A stretch of 29,670 nt of DNA from a virus, in IMG/VR virus record IMGVR_UViG_3300036668_000331, positions 1-29,670 of that record. One strand, written 5' to 3'. Under the pieces are notes generated by a model, which worked only from the letters and a program-made list of their open reading frames with translations, did not search any database and had not been told where the DNA came from. Positions within the stretch are counted from its first letter, which is position 1. Each line of letters starts with the position of its first letter. The translations under genes and the position numbers were made by a program. Shown piece after piece: positions 14,901 to 21,322 of this stretch.

Positions 14901-16406
14901 GGCACCGTCATGCGCGGGATCCGAGAGGCAGGCTACGAGGCCGGGCCGGCGCTTCGCCAGCAGTACGGCGACGCAGCCATAGACCAGTACGAGCAGTACA
15001 TGCGCGCGCAAGGCGTGCAGCGCCTCATGGCCTACACAACCATGGCCTATGTGATACCGAAGACGATGGTCAAGATGTCGATGCAGGCAACCAACACGAC
15101 TCCGGGCCAGATGGAAGCCCTGTACGAGGTCAACCCTCCGTATGTCGACGGGCACGACCTTGTGATTCTGGAGAACAATCGAGACAAAAAGTACATCGAT
15201 TTTGTCGATCTGAGTTACGTCATGCCGTACGCTTTCATGTCCGACGCTGCTCAGGCCGCGATTCGGGAGTACCAAGAGAAGGGCCGCGCAGATGCGAGCA
15301 CTCTCGACGCTGCGTCAGCAGGCGTGTGGCGCGGTTTTCAGGTGTTCATCGACCCCTTCGCTTCCGAAACCATGTTCTTCGAGCGTCTGCGCAACGTCCT
15401 CCCCGCAGAGGGAACCTTGGTAGGCCGCGGTGGTGTGAGTGCCACTGGCGCGGAAATCTACGGGCCAAACCAGAGCATGGCGGACAAGGCCACGGCATCG
15501 TTCAACCACCTGATGTTTGGTTTTGTGCCGAACGTCGCCACGATGCTGAAAGAAGAGCGCAACGGTGAGTTGCGGGACGGCCGGTTGCTGCGGGCATATA
15601 CGGGTGGTCCAGACCGACAGGGCGAGACCACAAACCCGGCCAAGGAGATCGCCCGACTGGTGACAGGCTTTACACCTATGCGCCTGAACATGCGGACCGA
15701 TGCTCAATACGCGGGCTCCGAGTACCTGCCACTGCGGACGGACTCTCGGACCCGAGCCCTGCGCGGGTTGAAAGACGCTGCGGCCACGCCTGAGACCGTC
15801 GTCGCGGACTGGGGCGCATACCTCGACGAGCTTTACCGGGCGCAGAGCCAGCTGTTCCGCAAGGTTGAGTCGTTTCGGACCTTGGGCATGGACGACAACG
15901 AGATCCGGTACTCGCTCATCAAGCAGGCTGGGATAGGTCGGGGCGAAGCCAACTCGATTATGGACGGCCGTTTTGACCCCACATCAGTCTCGTCCGACAC
16001 GTCGGCAGAAATCCGAAACCAGCTCAACCGAGAGGGCCGCACCCGCCTGCTCGAGGAGATCAACTTTGGGCAGCTGAACGACATGACTTCGGCGCGGAAA
16101 GACGAGCCCTTGCGCACGGCGCCCGAACAGCGGCCCGAGGTCCTCGGTCCTCGGCCCTCCAGTACGCCGTCTGCACCTCCTCCAGGCTTTCGTCCCGCGG
16201 CTCCCGAGCCTGTGGCGCCTCCGACTGCGCCTCCCGGTTTTCGCCCTGTCGCCCCGGTTAACCCCTTCATGCAGACCCCAGCTGTCCCGCAAGCGCCAGC
16301 TGCTCGGCCCATGCAACAGGGCGCGGTTAACCCTGCGCTGCTGGGCGATAACCCAGCAGATCAAGCGGCCAATATGGCGATCGCGCAGAGTTTGGGGCAG
16401 GCCTAG
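11949..16406 (+). CDS. Giant internal virion protein, 1485 residues
   Basis: This is the longest gene in the window, behind a strong GGAGG site. The N-terminus carries two APPPGFRPV repeats (residues 8-16 and 23-31). A possible membrane-active region follows (around TAGRVAADITAFGATFLPFAGWLSRAAQ), then a long, mostly helical body with many charged coils and no clear catalytic motif. The C-terminus has two more PPGFRP repeats (about 1409-1416 and 1427-1434) and a Pro/Ala/Gln-rich tail. Size and position match the large core/ejection proteins of podoviruses. I looked for a Glu-containing transglycosylase motif and did not see a convincing one. The stop overlaps a convergent stop on the other strand. 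Confidence 0.7.
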   Translation: MADENIPAPPPGFRPVQAPSAAAPPPGFRPVGDTPGAAAPAPGESDSFLTRTADRVAGAVDVATDIGEGILSGGVSFAQGLAELPAIGFDFAFDTNTARGVSDLFKPIQAAAQPEGTAGRVAADITAFGATFLPFAGWLSRAAQGARALKAGQATRGTIAGTGPLSSFMRSADAFGRSATGQRLLSTRLGQYGTTALATGAFASLVSPDGRATLSDSFDVLPDFLKTEDNSGLQGREEALRLVRNRLRQGAEDAALSGVIDTTLGAFGAGARQVARVPQVAAAANAFSDGLARSGDTLTRKFPKSVAVAKEYFTPSGGANRLLYEEAEDAKAVIRGAEQKASNAAQDYTTALAEVMKAADMPTKNRLASKQFQGEVTRYLEGASDTLPSITDEALRKKLTGSLDRMIGVNNNLIDDLMFQMESVAKNPALEGEMKQRLAQEAFDVLKQTRNAQGTHLRRVFEQYTNPVNFYKNLDVIGPQAKAAVQEVAQNIASMEGRDVLDEAVQQRAKSVFFRFLGLGDLATTKNVPEAQLVTEALEAAKAANKGTGKLGALTAKDRPEFATDKSLFTEQEEILSRSPKVREMMGEITDPLARFTRTTEDVTRAFVAEEFYGSLPRLGLERSLMDGVAEINAGGRPAVVSVPDLRAMTDEQYAEAMRPFSRESAEINAEQARLRPGMGTAPRPSVDRLTREQLVEQYEQRLRNSGYIKLGEADATDVFGGLYGSASGKYVSPETYRAITQPLRLSHGFLSEVLGSLSGLRNFTQKMTIVPNPAAQVRGILGNVGFLGGNANLPTGGDVTDLLYTFVANMKELDDAGLERLARKLTVSGAGETNLVIRALDEYKKAADDLTFSGRMNKMLDNAEGLIPFMRSFEAFYTNTDTFFKGAALLAEEAKLANGISRVPGLSEFDPRLIQSFMDNGLLLRPVSQTAGELSPLEMMAAEVVKETMPIYPRVVKAVRALDAIPVIGNFTSFASENIRNSIGTVMRGIREAGYEAGPALRQQYGDAAIDQYEQYMRAQGVQRLMAYTTMAYVIPKTMVKMSMQATNTTPGQMEALYEVNPPYVDGHDLVILENNRDKKYIDFVDLSYVMPYAFMSDAAQAAIREYQEKGRADASTLDAASAGVWRGFQVFIDPFASETMFFERLRNVLPAEGTLVGRGGVSATGAEIYGPNQSMADKATASFNHLMFGFVPNVATMLKEERNGELRDGRLLRAYTGGPDRQGETTNPAKEIARLVTGFTPMRLNMRTDAQYAGSEYLPLRTDSRTRALRGLKDAAATPETVVADWGAYLDELYRAQSQLFRKVESFRTLGMDDNEIRYSLIKQAGIGRGEANSIMDGRFDPTSVSSDTSAEIRNQLNREGRTRLLEEINFGQLNDMTSARKDEPLRTAPEQRPEVLGPRPSSTPSAPPPGFRPAAPEPVAPPTAPPGFRPVAPVNPFMQTPAVPQAPAARPMQQGAVNPALLGDNPADQAANMAIAQSLGQA
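11970..12041 (+). repeat. APPPGFRPV repeats at the N-terminus of the giant protein
   Basis: Two copies of the nonapeptide APPPGFRPV lie at 11970-11996 and 12015-12041, with nearly identical DNA. The same motif returns at the far end of the gene (16173-16250). Confidence 0.8.
16173..16250 (+). repeat. PPGFRP repeats at the C-terminus of the giant protein
   Basis: APPPGFRP is encoded at 16173-16196 and APPGFRPV at 16227-16250. These are diverged at the DNA level from the N-terminal copies, so protein sequence rather than DNA identity has been kept. Confidence 0.8.
16338..16359. other. Hairpin near the 3' end of the late operon
   Basis: CTGCTGGG and CCCAGCAG form a perfect 8-bp stem with a 6-base loop inside the last 70 bases of the giant protein gene. 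No T-run follows on either strand, so it is not a standard intrinsic terminator. It could stabilise mRNA ends or slow polymerase at the convergent junction, or be chance. Confidence 0.35.
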
Positions 16407-16609
16407 AAGTCGACGTCCACAGACATGCTGACACCGTTGCCTCCGAAGAGCTTGACCAGCTCATCGCAGTAGGCGGCGGTCTCCTCAAGGGTCTCGTTGT
16501 CTTCCGCCAAAGAGGCAAGGTTCAAGGCGATCCCGATCAGCTCGGTCAACGCCTCAACCTGCATGGGGTGCATGTCTTTGAAACCCATCGATTTAAAACT
16601 ATTGATCAT
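16403..16609 (-). CDS. Small helical protein at the end of the replication operon
   Basis: The 68-residue protein reads MINSFKSMGFKDMHPMQVEALTELIGIALNLASLAEDNETLEETAAYCDELVKLFGG and is mostly amphipathic helix. The start at 16609 overlaps the polymerase stop (ATGA); the longer open frame would lie inside the polymerase. Its own TAG overlaps the convergent late-gene TAG through CTAG. As the last gene after the polymerase it may be a small replication accessory factor, but nothing in the sequence proves it. Confidence 0.65.
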   Translation of the reverse strand: MINSFKSMGFKDMHPMQVEALTELIGIALNLASLAEDNETLEETAAYCDELVKLFGGNGVSMSVDVDF

Positions 16610-19395
16610 CCGACTTCTCCCCAGTTGGCGCCCATCTCCGCGTCTACTTTTGACGGGACTTTCAACACGTCGGAAAGGCCTGTCTCCATAATCTCTTGAA
16701 TGCGGGCGGCCTGCTCCGAACTCTGTACCGAAAAGCATAGCTCATCGTGGACCGTGAGCATAGGCAGAAGGCCCTCTGCGTAACAATCCGCCATCGCTTT
16801 TTTGGTTTGGTCGGCCGCCGATCCTTGGATTAGTTTGTTTAAGGCCTTGTAAGTAAAGGCTCTTGTGAGTGGCTGACCATACTCCTGCATGGCCTCCTCA
16901 AAGGGGAGCGGCTGTTTGTAGCCGAAGGTCCGTGGCTCCCAGAGGTGGAAATTGCAGCGCCGGCCGAGCAGGGTACGGATAACCCCGTGCTTGGCTGCCT
17001 GCTGCATGGCGAGATCGGCCAGCCCTTTAACGAAGGGCACCTTCTCGTGGTGTGTGGACAGGAGTGCACCCGCATCTTCTTCGGCGATACCAAGCTGTCC
17101 GGCGAGCTTGGCCTTGCCCATGCCGTACATGATCCCGAGGTTGACGACCTTGGCTTCCTTCCGCGTGATGCCTGCGAAGTCGGCGACCATCTGGTGGAGG
17201 TCGACGTCTCCCTCGTTGTAGGCTTTGACGACGTCGTCGATCATGTCGTGGCGGTTCGGGCCTCTGATGCTGGCAGCGAAGTGCACCAGCAAACGCGGCT
17301 CCTGTGAGGAGTAGTCGAACGACCCCCATTGTGTCCCATCCTCGGGGATAAACAGGCCGCGGATGACCTTCTTGATCTCTGGGTCTCGTGCCGGAATCTG
17401 CTGCAGGTTTGGATTTGAAGAAGAGTTGTGGTGGATCAGTCCGTGGGCGACATAGCTGTGGTCGGCTTCGACCTCGATGTCCCAGACCTGTGCAACTCCC
17501 AAAGGCTCAATTTTCTCAACGGTGACCGAGCGTGCAGTGAGCGATGCCCCTCCGGTGTCACCAATGCGAGGTTGTGCGGCGAGTTGTCCTCTCGGTTCTC
17601 GTTGATGTGGTGAACATTCATACCCTCGGGCACCTCGGTCAAGCCAAGCATCTGAGCCATTACCACCTGATGCTCGTAGACGTGCTTCGACAAAGGTCTC
17701 CCCGTGTACCAACTCGGCTTGAGCACCAGAATGTAGCCGTACGGGTCGCAGAACAGCCGCCCTTTGTAGTTGGGGTGCAAGCCACCGGTTTTCCCCGACA
17801 TTCCGTTTCTTGCGCCAAGCTTGGACCGAGAGTACCGAAGGGCCTTCTCTTCCCTCATCTGCTCCTCTGTAAGAGCTGTGTTGACTATGGCTCGTGCGGA
17901 GTGAAATGTTATCCCATGCTTCGCACCCACCTCCTTGAGGCTCGGCTTGTCTTTGGAAAGGTACGACTCTACCACTGCTCGGCAAAGCTCCTCGTTCGCT
18001 AAGTCCCTCTTGGATATCGACACCACAAATCTCCTGTCCAATGACCAGGTCACCGACCTTCGTCCACCCCGAGGCTGTCATCACACGATGATTACGGGTA
18101 CATTTAACTACACTACCACAAGATGCCCGTAGCGCAACCATTTCTTCCTCGCCCTTATAAATCAAATGACGAATAGGCTGCAGCCTCCCTCGGTGCGTCA
18201 AGGCCATGTCTTGGCGAGGCTTGATGTCAATGATGGGGACGGGCCCACGCTGTGTTTCGATCAGGGTGTCTTCCGAAACACAGAATCGCCCTGTCACCGT
18301 GCCCCCATCATCGCTGCGGAGCTGGTGAAATTCTGTGTGGATACGACCCTTGTGCTCGTGGCGCAGGATCGAGTCAATGAACGTGCTGTCGGCCTTGTCC
18401 ACTTCCCGCAGGCTCACGATCATCTTGGCTACAGGGTGATCGTGAGCCGACAGCCACTGCTTTGTGAACGATGGCGCGCCGCCCTTGCGGAACATATCCG
18501 TCTGCTCGCTTTTGCTCGTTGGATAGCCCAGGCCCAGCGAGTCGAAGACTGAGGCCACGGAGGCCGCGGCCCACGGCTCCACCCGTATACCTGTCAGGCG
18601 GTGAATCTCGTCTTTGAGCTCAAGGCCTCTACGCTTGAACACGCGCTTTGCTTGCTCGGCTTTACTTACGTCAACCCGCACACCTGCCTGCCGCATGTCG
18701 CACATCATCGGGATCAGGCTGGTCTCGAGGTTCCAGATGTTCCAGAGGTCGTGCTCGTCGAGCTCCAGCTTCAGGCGCTCCCACAGGCGTAGGGTCATGC
18801 CGGCATCCTGCTCGGCGTAGCGGCCCACAAATACTGGCGGGAGCTTGTACATCTCAGCCTTGGGGTCCAAGCCCCACTCGGCCGCAGCCACCCGCAGGAG
18901 CTTCTCGTTCTTCCGCTCCGCCAGATAGTCCCGCCCGAGGTTATTTAGGCTGTACGAAAACCGGTTCTCGTTTACAATGGCGCCGGTGATCATCGTGTCA
19001 ATGATCCGGCCTTGAACGTTAACCCCTTCCGCGCGCAGCCAGCCCAAATCGTAGGTGGCGTTGTGCATGATCTTGTCGATGTGCGGTGTGGCCATCTGCG
19101 CCTTCAACCACTTCATCGTCATCTTTGGATCAAGGTTGTGGCCGTTTGCGTGACGGATCGGGAAGTACCCTTCCCAGTCGCCCGCGGCTACAGCAATGCC
19201 GACGATGAATCCATCGTTCCGCGCCCAGCCGGGCCCAAGCGTCGTCAGGTGCGGGTCGCAGGTCTCGAGGTCAACCGCAATCTGCTTGTACTGCCGAAGG
19301 TCTGGGTACTCGGTTGGGATGTTCCACGCCAGTTCAGGCGGCTCGTTCATCTGGGCCGCAATGACCTGATCCTTGTCTAGTGCATTACCCTGCAT
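16606..19395 (-). CDS. polA: Family A DNA polymerase interrupted by an intein
   Basis: The 929-residue precursor gives a 643-residue polymerase after removal of the intein (residues 372-657). The 3'-5' exonuclease motifs are present: AVDLETCDP (about 40-48), HNATYDLGWL (111-120) and YAEQDAGMTL (193-202). The polymerase motifs are TGRF|SSSNPNLQQIP at the intein junction, motif A FDYSSQEPRLLVHFA (693-707), O-helix RKEAKVVNLGIMYGMG (745-760) and motif C TVHDELCF (881-888). There is no 5'-3' nuclease domain, as usual for phage Pol A. The position equivalent to E. coli Phe762 is Leu (NLGIMYG). The start shares one base with the stop of the dNTP hydrolase gene upstream (TAATG). Confidence 0.93.
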   Translation of the reverse strand: MQGNALDKDQVIAAQMNEPPELAWNIPTEYPDLRQYKQIAVDLETCDPHLTTLGPGWARNDGFIVGIAVAAGDWEGYFPIRHANGHNLDPKMTMKWLKAQMATPHIDKIMHNATYDLGWLRAEGVNVQGRIIDTMITGAIVNENRFSYSLNNLGRDYLAERKNEKLLRVAAAEWGLDPKAEMYKLPPVFVGRYAEQDAGMTLRLWERLKLELDEHDLWNIWNLETSLIPMMCDMRQAGVRVDVSKAEQAKRVFKRRGLELKDEIHRLTGIRVEPWAAASVASVFDSLGLGYPTSKSEQTDMFRKGGAPSFTKQWLSAHDHPVAKMIVSLREVDKADSTFIDSILRHEHKGRIHTEFHQLRSDDGGTVTGRFCVSEDTLIETQRGPVPIIDIKPRQDMALTHRGRLQPIRHLIYKGEEEMVALRASCGSVVKCTRNHRVMTASGWTKVGDLVIGQEICGVDIQEGLSERGALPSSGRVVPFQRQAEPQGGGCEAWDNISLRTSHSQHSSYRGADEGREGPSVLSVQAWRKKRNVGENRWLAPQLQRAAVLRPVRLHSGAQAELVHGETFVEARLRASGGNGSDAWLDRGARGYECSPHQREPRGQLAAQPRIGDTGGASLTARSVTVEKIEPLGVAQVWDIEVEADHSYVAHGLIHHNSSSNPNLQQIPARDPEIKKVIRGLFIPEDGTQWGSFDYSSQEPRLLVHFAASIRGPNRHDMIDDVVKAYNEGDVDLHQMVADFAGITRKEAKVVNLGIMYGMGKAKLAGQLGIAEEDAGALLSTHHEKVPFVKGLADLAMQQAAKHGVIRTLLGRRCNFHLWEPRTFGYKQPLPFEEAMQEYGQPLTRAFTYKALNKLIQGSAADQTKKAMADCYAEGLLPMLTVHDELCFSVQSSEQAARIQEIMETGLSDVLKVPSKVDAEMGANWGEVG
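17436..18023 (-). CDS. HNH homing endonuclease nested out of frame in the intein
   Basis: The frame is shifted by +1 relative to the polymerase and lies wholly inside the intein DNA. From the GTG at 18023 it encodes 195 residues. An N-terminal HTH-like part (SISKRDLANEELCRAVVESYL...LKEVGAKHGITFHSARAIV) is followed by a linker (SKLGARNGMSGKTGGLHPNYKGRL). The HNH core then reads SKHVYEHQVVMAQMLGLTEVPEGMNVHHINENREDNSPHNLALVTPEGHRSLH, with the HH-x-N...DN-x-x-NL signature. The last 30 or so residues are the intein C-terminal coding region read in the other frame. An AGGAG lies 7 bases before this GTG; a GTG at 18053 is possible but has a weaker site. It is expected to cut intein-free polA alleles. 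Confidence 0.8.
   Translation of the reverse strand: MSISKRDLANEELCRAVVESYLSKDKPSLKEVGAKHGITFHSARAIVNTALTEEQMREEKALRYSRSKLGARNGMSGKTGGLHPNYKGRLFCDPYGYILVLKPSWYTGRPLSKHVYEHQVVMAQMLGLTEVPEGMNVHHINENREDNSPHNLALVTPEGHRSLHARSPLRKLSLWELHRSGTSRSKPTTAMSPTD
18031..18035 (-). promoter_or_regulatory. Shine-Dalgarno site for the nested HNH gene
   Basis: On the minus strand AGGAG is followed by 7 bases and then GTG at 18023. The site lies inside codons for intein residues GQEI, where a canonical site with ideal spacing is not required by the intein. It supports independent translation of the HNH protein. Confidence 0.6.
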
Positions 19396-19790
19396 TACTT
19401 CGCATCCTCCGCGCTGAGCCGATTGTCGTTGAGCATCCCATGCTTCTGAGCATCCATCAGAATGGTCATGCAGGCCGCGACATGCGCGAGGTGCGACACG
19501 CCGCTCTCTGGGTCCAAATCCTCACCATCAAACCAAGCGGACAGGTGCCGCCACGCGGCGTCATAGTAGACGGTGGCAGAAACCTGGTGCAGTCGCCAGT
19601 TGTACCGGCCATACTTCCTTGCCCCAAGCTCAAAGACTTTGCCCATCTCTGATATACCGACAGTCGGCGTGGTGCTGATCTTAGGCTTTGCCTCCCCGAG
19701 GGCAGTTTTGGGGTTGTCGTCTGGATACCCAGTGCCGGCGGCAGCGTAGAGGATGTCTTCGTCTTCCACTTCCTGCTGGATCGTTTTCAT
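19395..19790 (-). CDS. dATP/dGTP diphosphohydrolase-like protein (dGTP_diPhyd_N type)
   Basis: The 131-residue protein contains KPKISTTPTVGISEMGKVFELGARKYGRYNWRLHQVSATVYYDAAWRHLSAWFDGEDLDPESGVSHLAHVAACMTILMDAQKHGMLNDNR. This matches the all-alpha domain formerly called DUF5664, now annotated as dATP/dGTP diphosphohydrolase N-terminal. The E..E/H-rich helices with GEDxDPESGxxHLxHV are its core. It probably hydrolyses (d)NTPs to monophosphates, adjusting the nucleotide pool for the phage polymerase encoded next. The start at 19790 overlaps the helicase stop (ATGA), and the end overlaps the polymerase ATG. Confidence 0.8.
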   Translation of the reverse strand: MKTIQQEVEDEDILYAAAGTGYPDDNPKTALGEAKPKISTTPTVGISEMGKVFELGARKYGRYNWRLHQVSATVYYDAAWRHLSAWFDGEDLDPESGVSHLAHVAACMTILMDAQKHGMLNDNRLSAEDAK

Positions 19791-21322
19791 AAGTAGTACC
19801 TGTATTTCTTGTCTGACTCGAGTAAGTATAGGTTGTCCTTGGTCCGAGTGACAGCGACATAAAGAGCGCGCCACTCGTCGTCGGGGTACTTGGTATTGAC
19901 GCAGGACCAAGTGGATCCAAGGTACACGATGCAGTTGCTGTCCTCCCCGCCCTTCATAGCGTGGAAAGTACTGACCTTGATCCTCGGCTCTTGGCTTAGA
20001 TCCTCGCCCCGAGAAACCAGCGCACGGATGTAGCGGGCCTCGTCGTTGCTGACGCGGAGCACGTCGTGGACATGCTTGTCCTGCGGGCCCAGCCAGCCGT
20101 AGTGCGCAACCAAGTCGTCGTACCCCAGCTCTGCCTCGGGGTCGGCCGCGTCCAGCAGCTTGGTGGCACCTCGGCGGACGAGCGCATCTTCTCCGGTCTT
20201 GGGCACTGACCCGTACAAATCCCGTACAAACCTTAGACCCACTGTACCGCCCGATGACAGGGTCTTCCACGTGCTCATGTTCTGGAGCATCTTGGGGCTG
20301 ACTGACGGCGATCCTTTCACGCTGTAGTAGTGCCCCATTTTCTCCAGCCTGTCGGCTATCTCGTAACAAAACGAGTTGACCCTTGCCATGATAGTCCATG
20401 ACCCTCGGTCCATGGACACATCGCCCAAGCGCATAAGGGTCTGGACCGAGCCCTCTTCGTCCCGAGGATGGAAGGCCTTTGGAATCCGGTTCTCGATCTT
20501 TGCCGTGATGCTCTGAGCAAGGCGCCACACTGCGCGAGGCAGGCGGTAGGATTGTGACAGCACCTCGATGTTCTCGGAGCATTTCAGGAACTGGCTCACC
20601 TCCACCCCAGCCCAGCGGTGCACGGCTTGGTCGTCGTCCCCCGCGATCACCACGGCTTTGGACGTCGCGGCCATGTGCCGGACCATGGTCCATTGCAGTG
20701 GGGTCAGATCCTGGGCCTCGTCAACAATAAGTAGGTCAAGGTAAACAGGGTCAGCCATAGCTGGGTAGAGCCCGATCATGTCGGCGAAGTCCTGCTTGCC
20801 CATCTTGGCCTTGTACTTTTCGTTCTGCTCGTGGACCTGTACCATCTTCGGGTAGCTGAGCGAGTAGTCTTCGATGTCGTTGTACTCCCGCTCGAGCGAG
20901 ACCTCACGGTAGCGGGCGCGCATCACGCTCTGCATGTACTTGGCCCCGCTGCCACCGATCGTGGGTAGCACAATGCCGTCATGCACAGAGGTGCGGTCCG
21001 CGCCGCGGAACTCAATCCCAAGCAGATCTCCCAGCGATTTGTAGTCATCCCGGGACATGACATCTGTCCGCTGCAGGCCCAGCGCGTGGTAGCCCGTGGC
21101 GTGCAGCGTACGGAAGTGGGGCAGCTGCTTAGGCTCGAGGTTGAACTCTGCACAGGCCCTGTCCAGAGCCTCCTTGATGGCCTTGGTGGTGAATGACACG
21201 AACCCTATGCGGGACGGATGCACACCACTTGCCAGAGCCTCCCTGACGGTCTCAATCAGCTTGTGTGTCTTGCCGCAGCCGGGCGGCCCAAGGATCAAGC
21301 GGCTATTCGGGATTGGGTGCAT
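19787..21322 (-). CDS. UvrD/Rep-like superfamily 1 DNA helicase
   Basis: The 511-residue protein has all the SF1 motifs: Walker A GPPGCGKT (residues 12-19), motif Ia FVSFTTKA, motif II DEAQD (201-205), motif III GDDDQAVHRWAG (228-239), motif IV QSYRLP (257-262), motif V VSTFHAMKGGE (about 450-460) and motif VI ALYVAVTRTKDNLYLL near the C-terminus. It is shorter than bacterial UvrD, as phage forms usually are. It is likely the replicative or recombination helicase of this phage, working with the primase upstream and polymerase downstream. Its start overlaps the HTH gene by 20 bases, and its stop overlaps the dNTP hydrolase start by ATGA. Confidence 0.9.
   Translation of the reverse strand: MHPIPNSRLILGPPGCGKTHKLIETVREALASGVHPSRIGFVSFTTKAIKEALDRACAEFNLEPKQLPHFRTLHATGYHALGLQRTDVMSRDDYKSLGDLLGIEFRGADRTSVHDGIVLPTIGGSGAKYMQSVMRARYREVSLEREYNDIEDYSLSYPKMVQVHEQNEKYKAKMGKQDFADMIGLYPAMADPVYLDLLIVDEAQDLTPLQWTMVRHMAATSKAVVIAGDDDQAVHRWAGVEVSQFLKCSENIEVLSQSYRLPRAVWRLAQSITAKIENRIPKAFHPRDEEGSVQTLMRLGDVSMDRGSWTIMARVNSFCYEIADRLEKMGHYYSVKGSPSVSPKMLQNMSTWKTLSSGGTVGLRFVRDLYGSVPKTGEDALVRRGATKLLDAADPEAELGYDDLVAHYGWLGPQDKHVHDVLRVSNDEARYIRALVSRGEDLSQEPRIKVSTFHAMKGGEDSNCIVYLGSTWSCVNTKYPDDEWRALYVAVTRTKDNLYLLESDKKYRYYL

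Larger units (their letters stand above)
17425..18282 (-). mobile_element. Intein in DNA polymerase, 286 residues
   Basis: The intein starts at Cys372 (CVSEDTLIETQRGPVPIIDI, block A) directly after TGRF and ends at Asn657 (block F VWDIEVEADHSYVAHGLI, block G HHN) directly before Ser658. Block B is CTRNHRVMTASGWTKVGDLVIGQEI, with the TxxH-type Thr and His. Cys1, block-B His, penultimate His, terminal Asn and Ser+1 are all present, so splicing should work. Between block B and block F the splicing frame has about 160 residues rich in Arg, Gly, Ser and Gln with no recognisable endonuclease. The HNH domain is encoded there in another frame. The insertion site is the primer/template-binding motif of Pol A. 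Confidence 0.9.

Noticed and set aside
11949-16406. Lytic transglycosylase domain in the giant internal protein
   Set aside because: Expected for some ejection proteins, but I found no convincing catalytic Glu motif with its surrounding signature.
17544-18002. Plus-strand open frame over the intein region
   Set aside because: It is antisense to both the intein and the HNH frames, has no ribosome site and no recognisable domain.
19791-20693. Long N-terminal extension of the dNTP hydrolase open frame
   Set aside because: The extension is antisense-free but out of frame with the helicase gene it overlaps, and its translation is Arg/Gly-rich without a domain; the ATGA-coupled start at 19790 matches the family.
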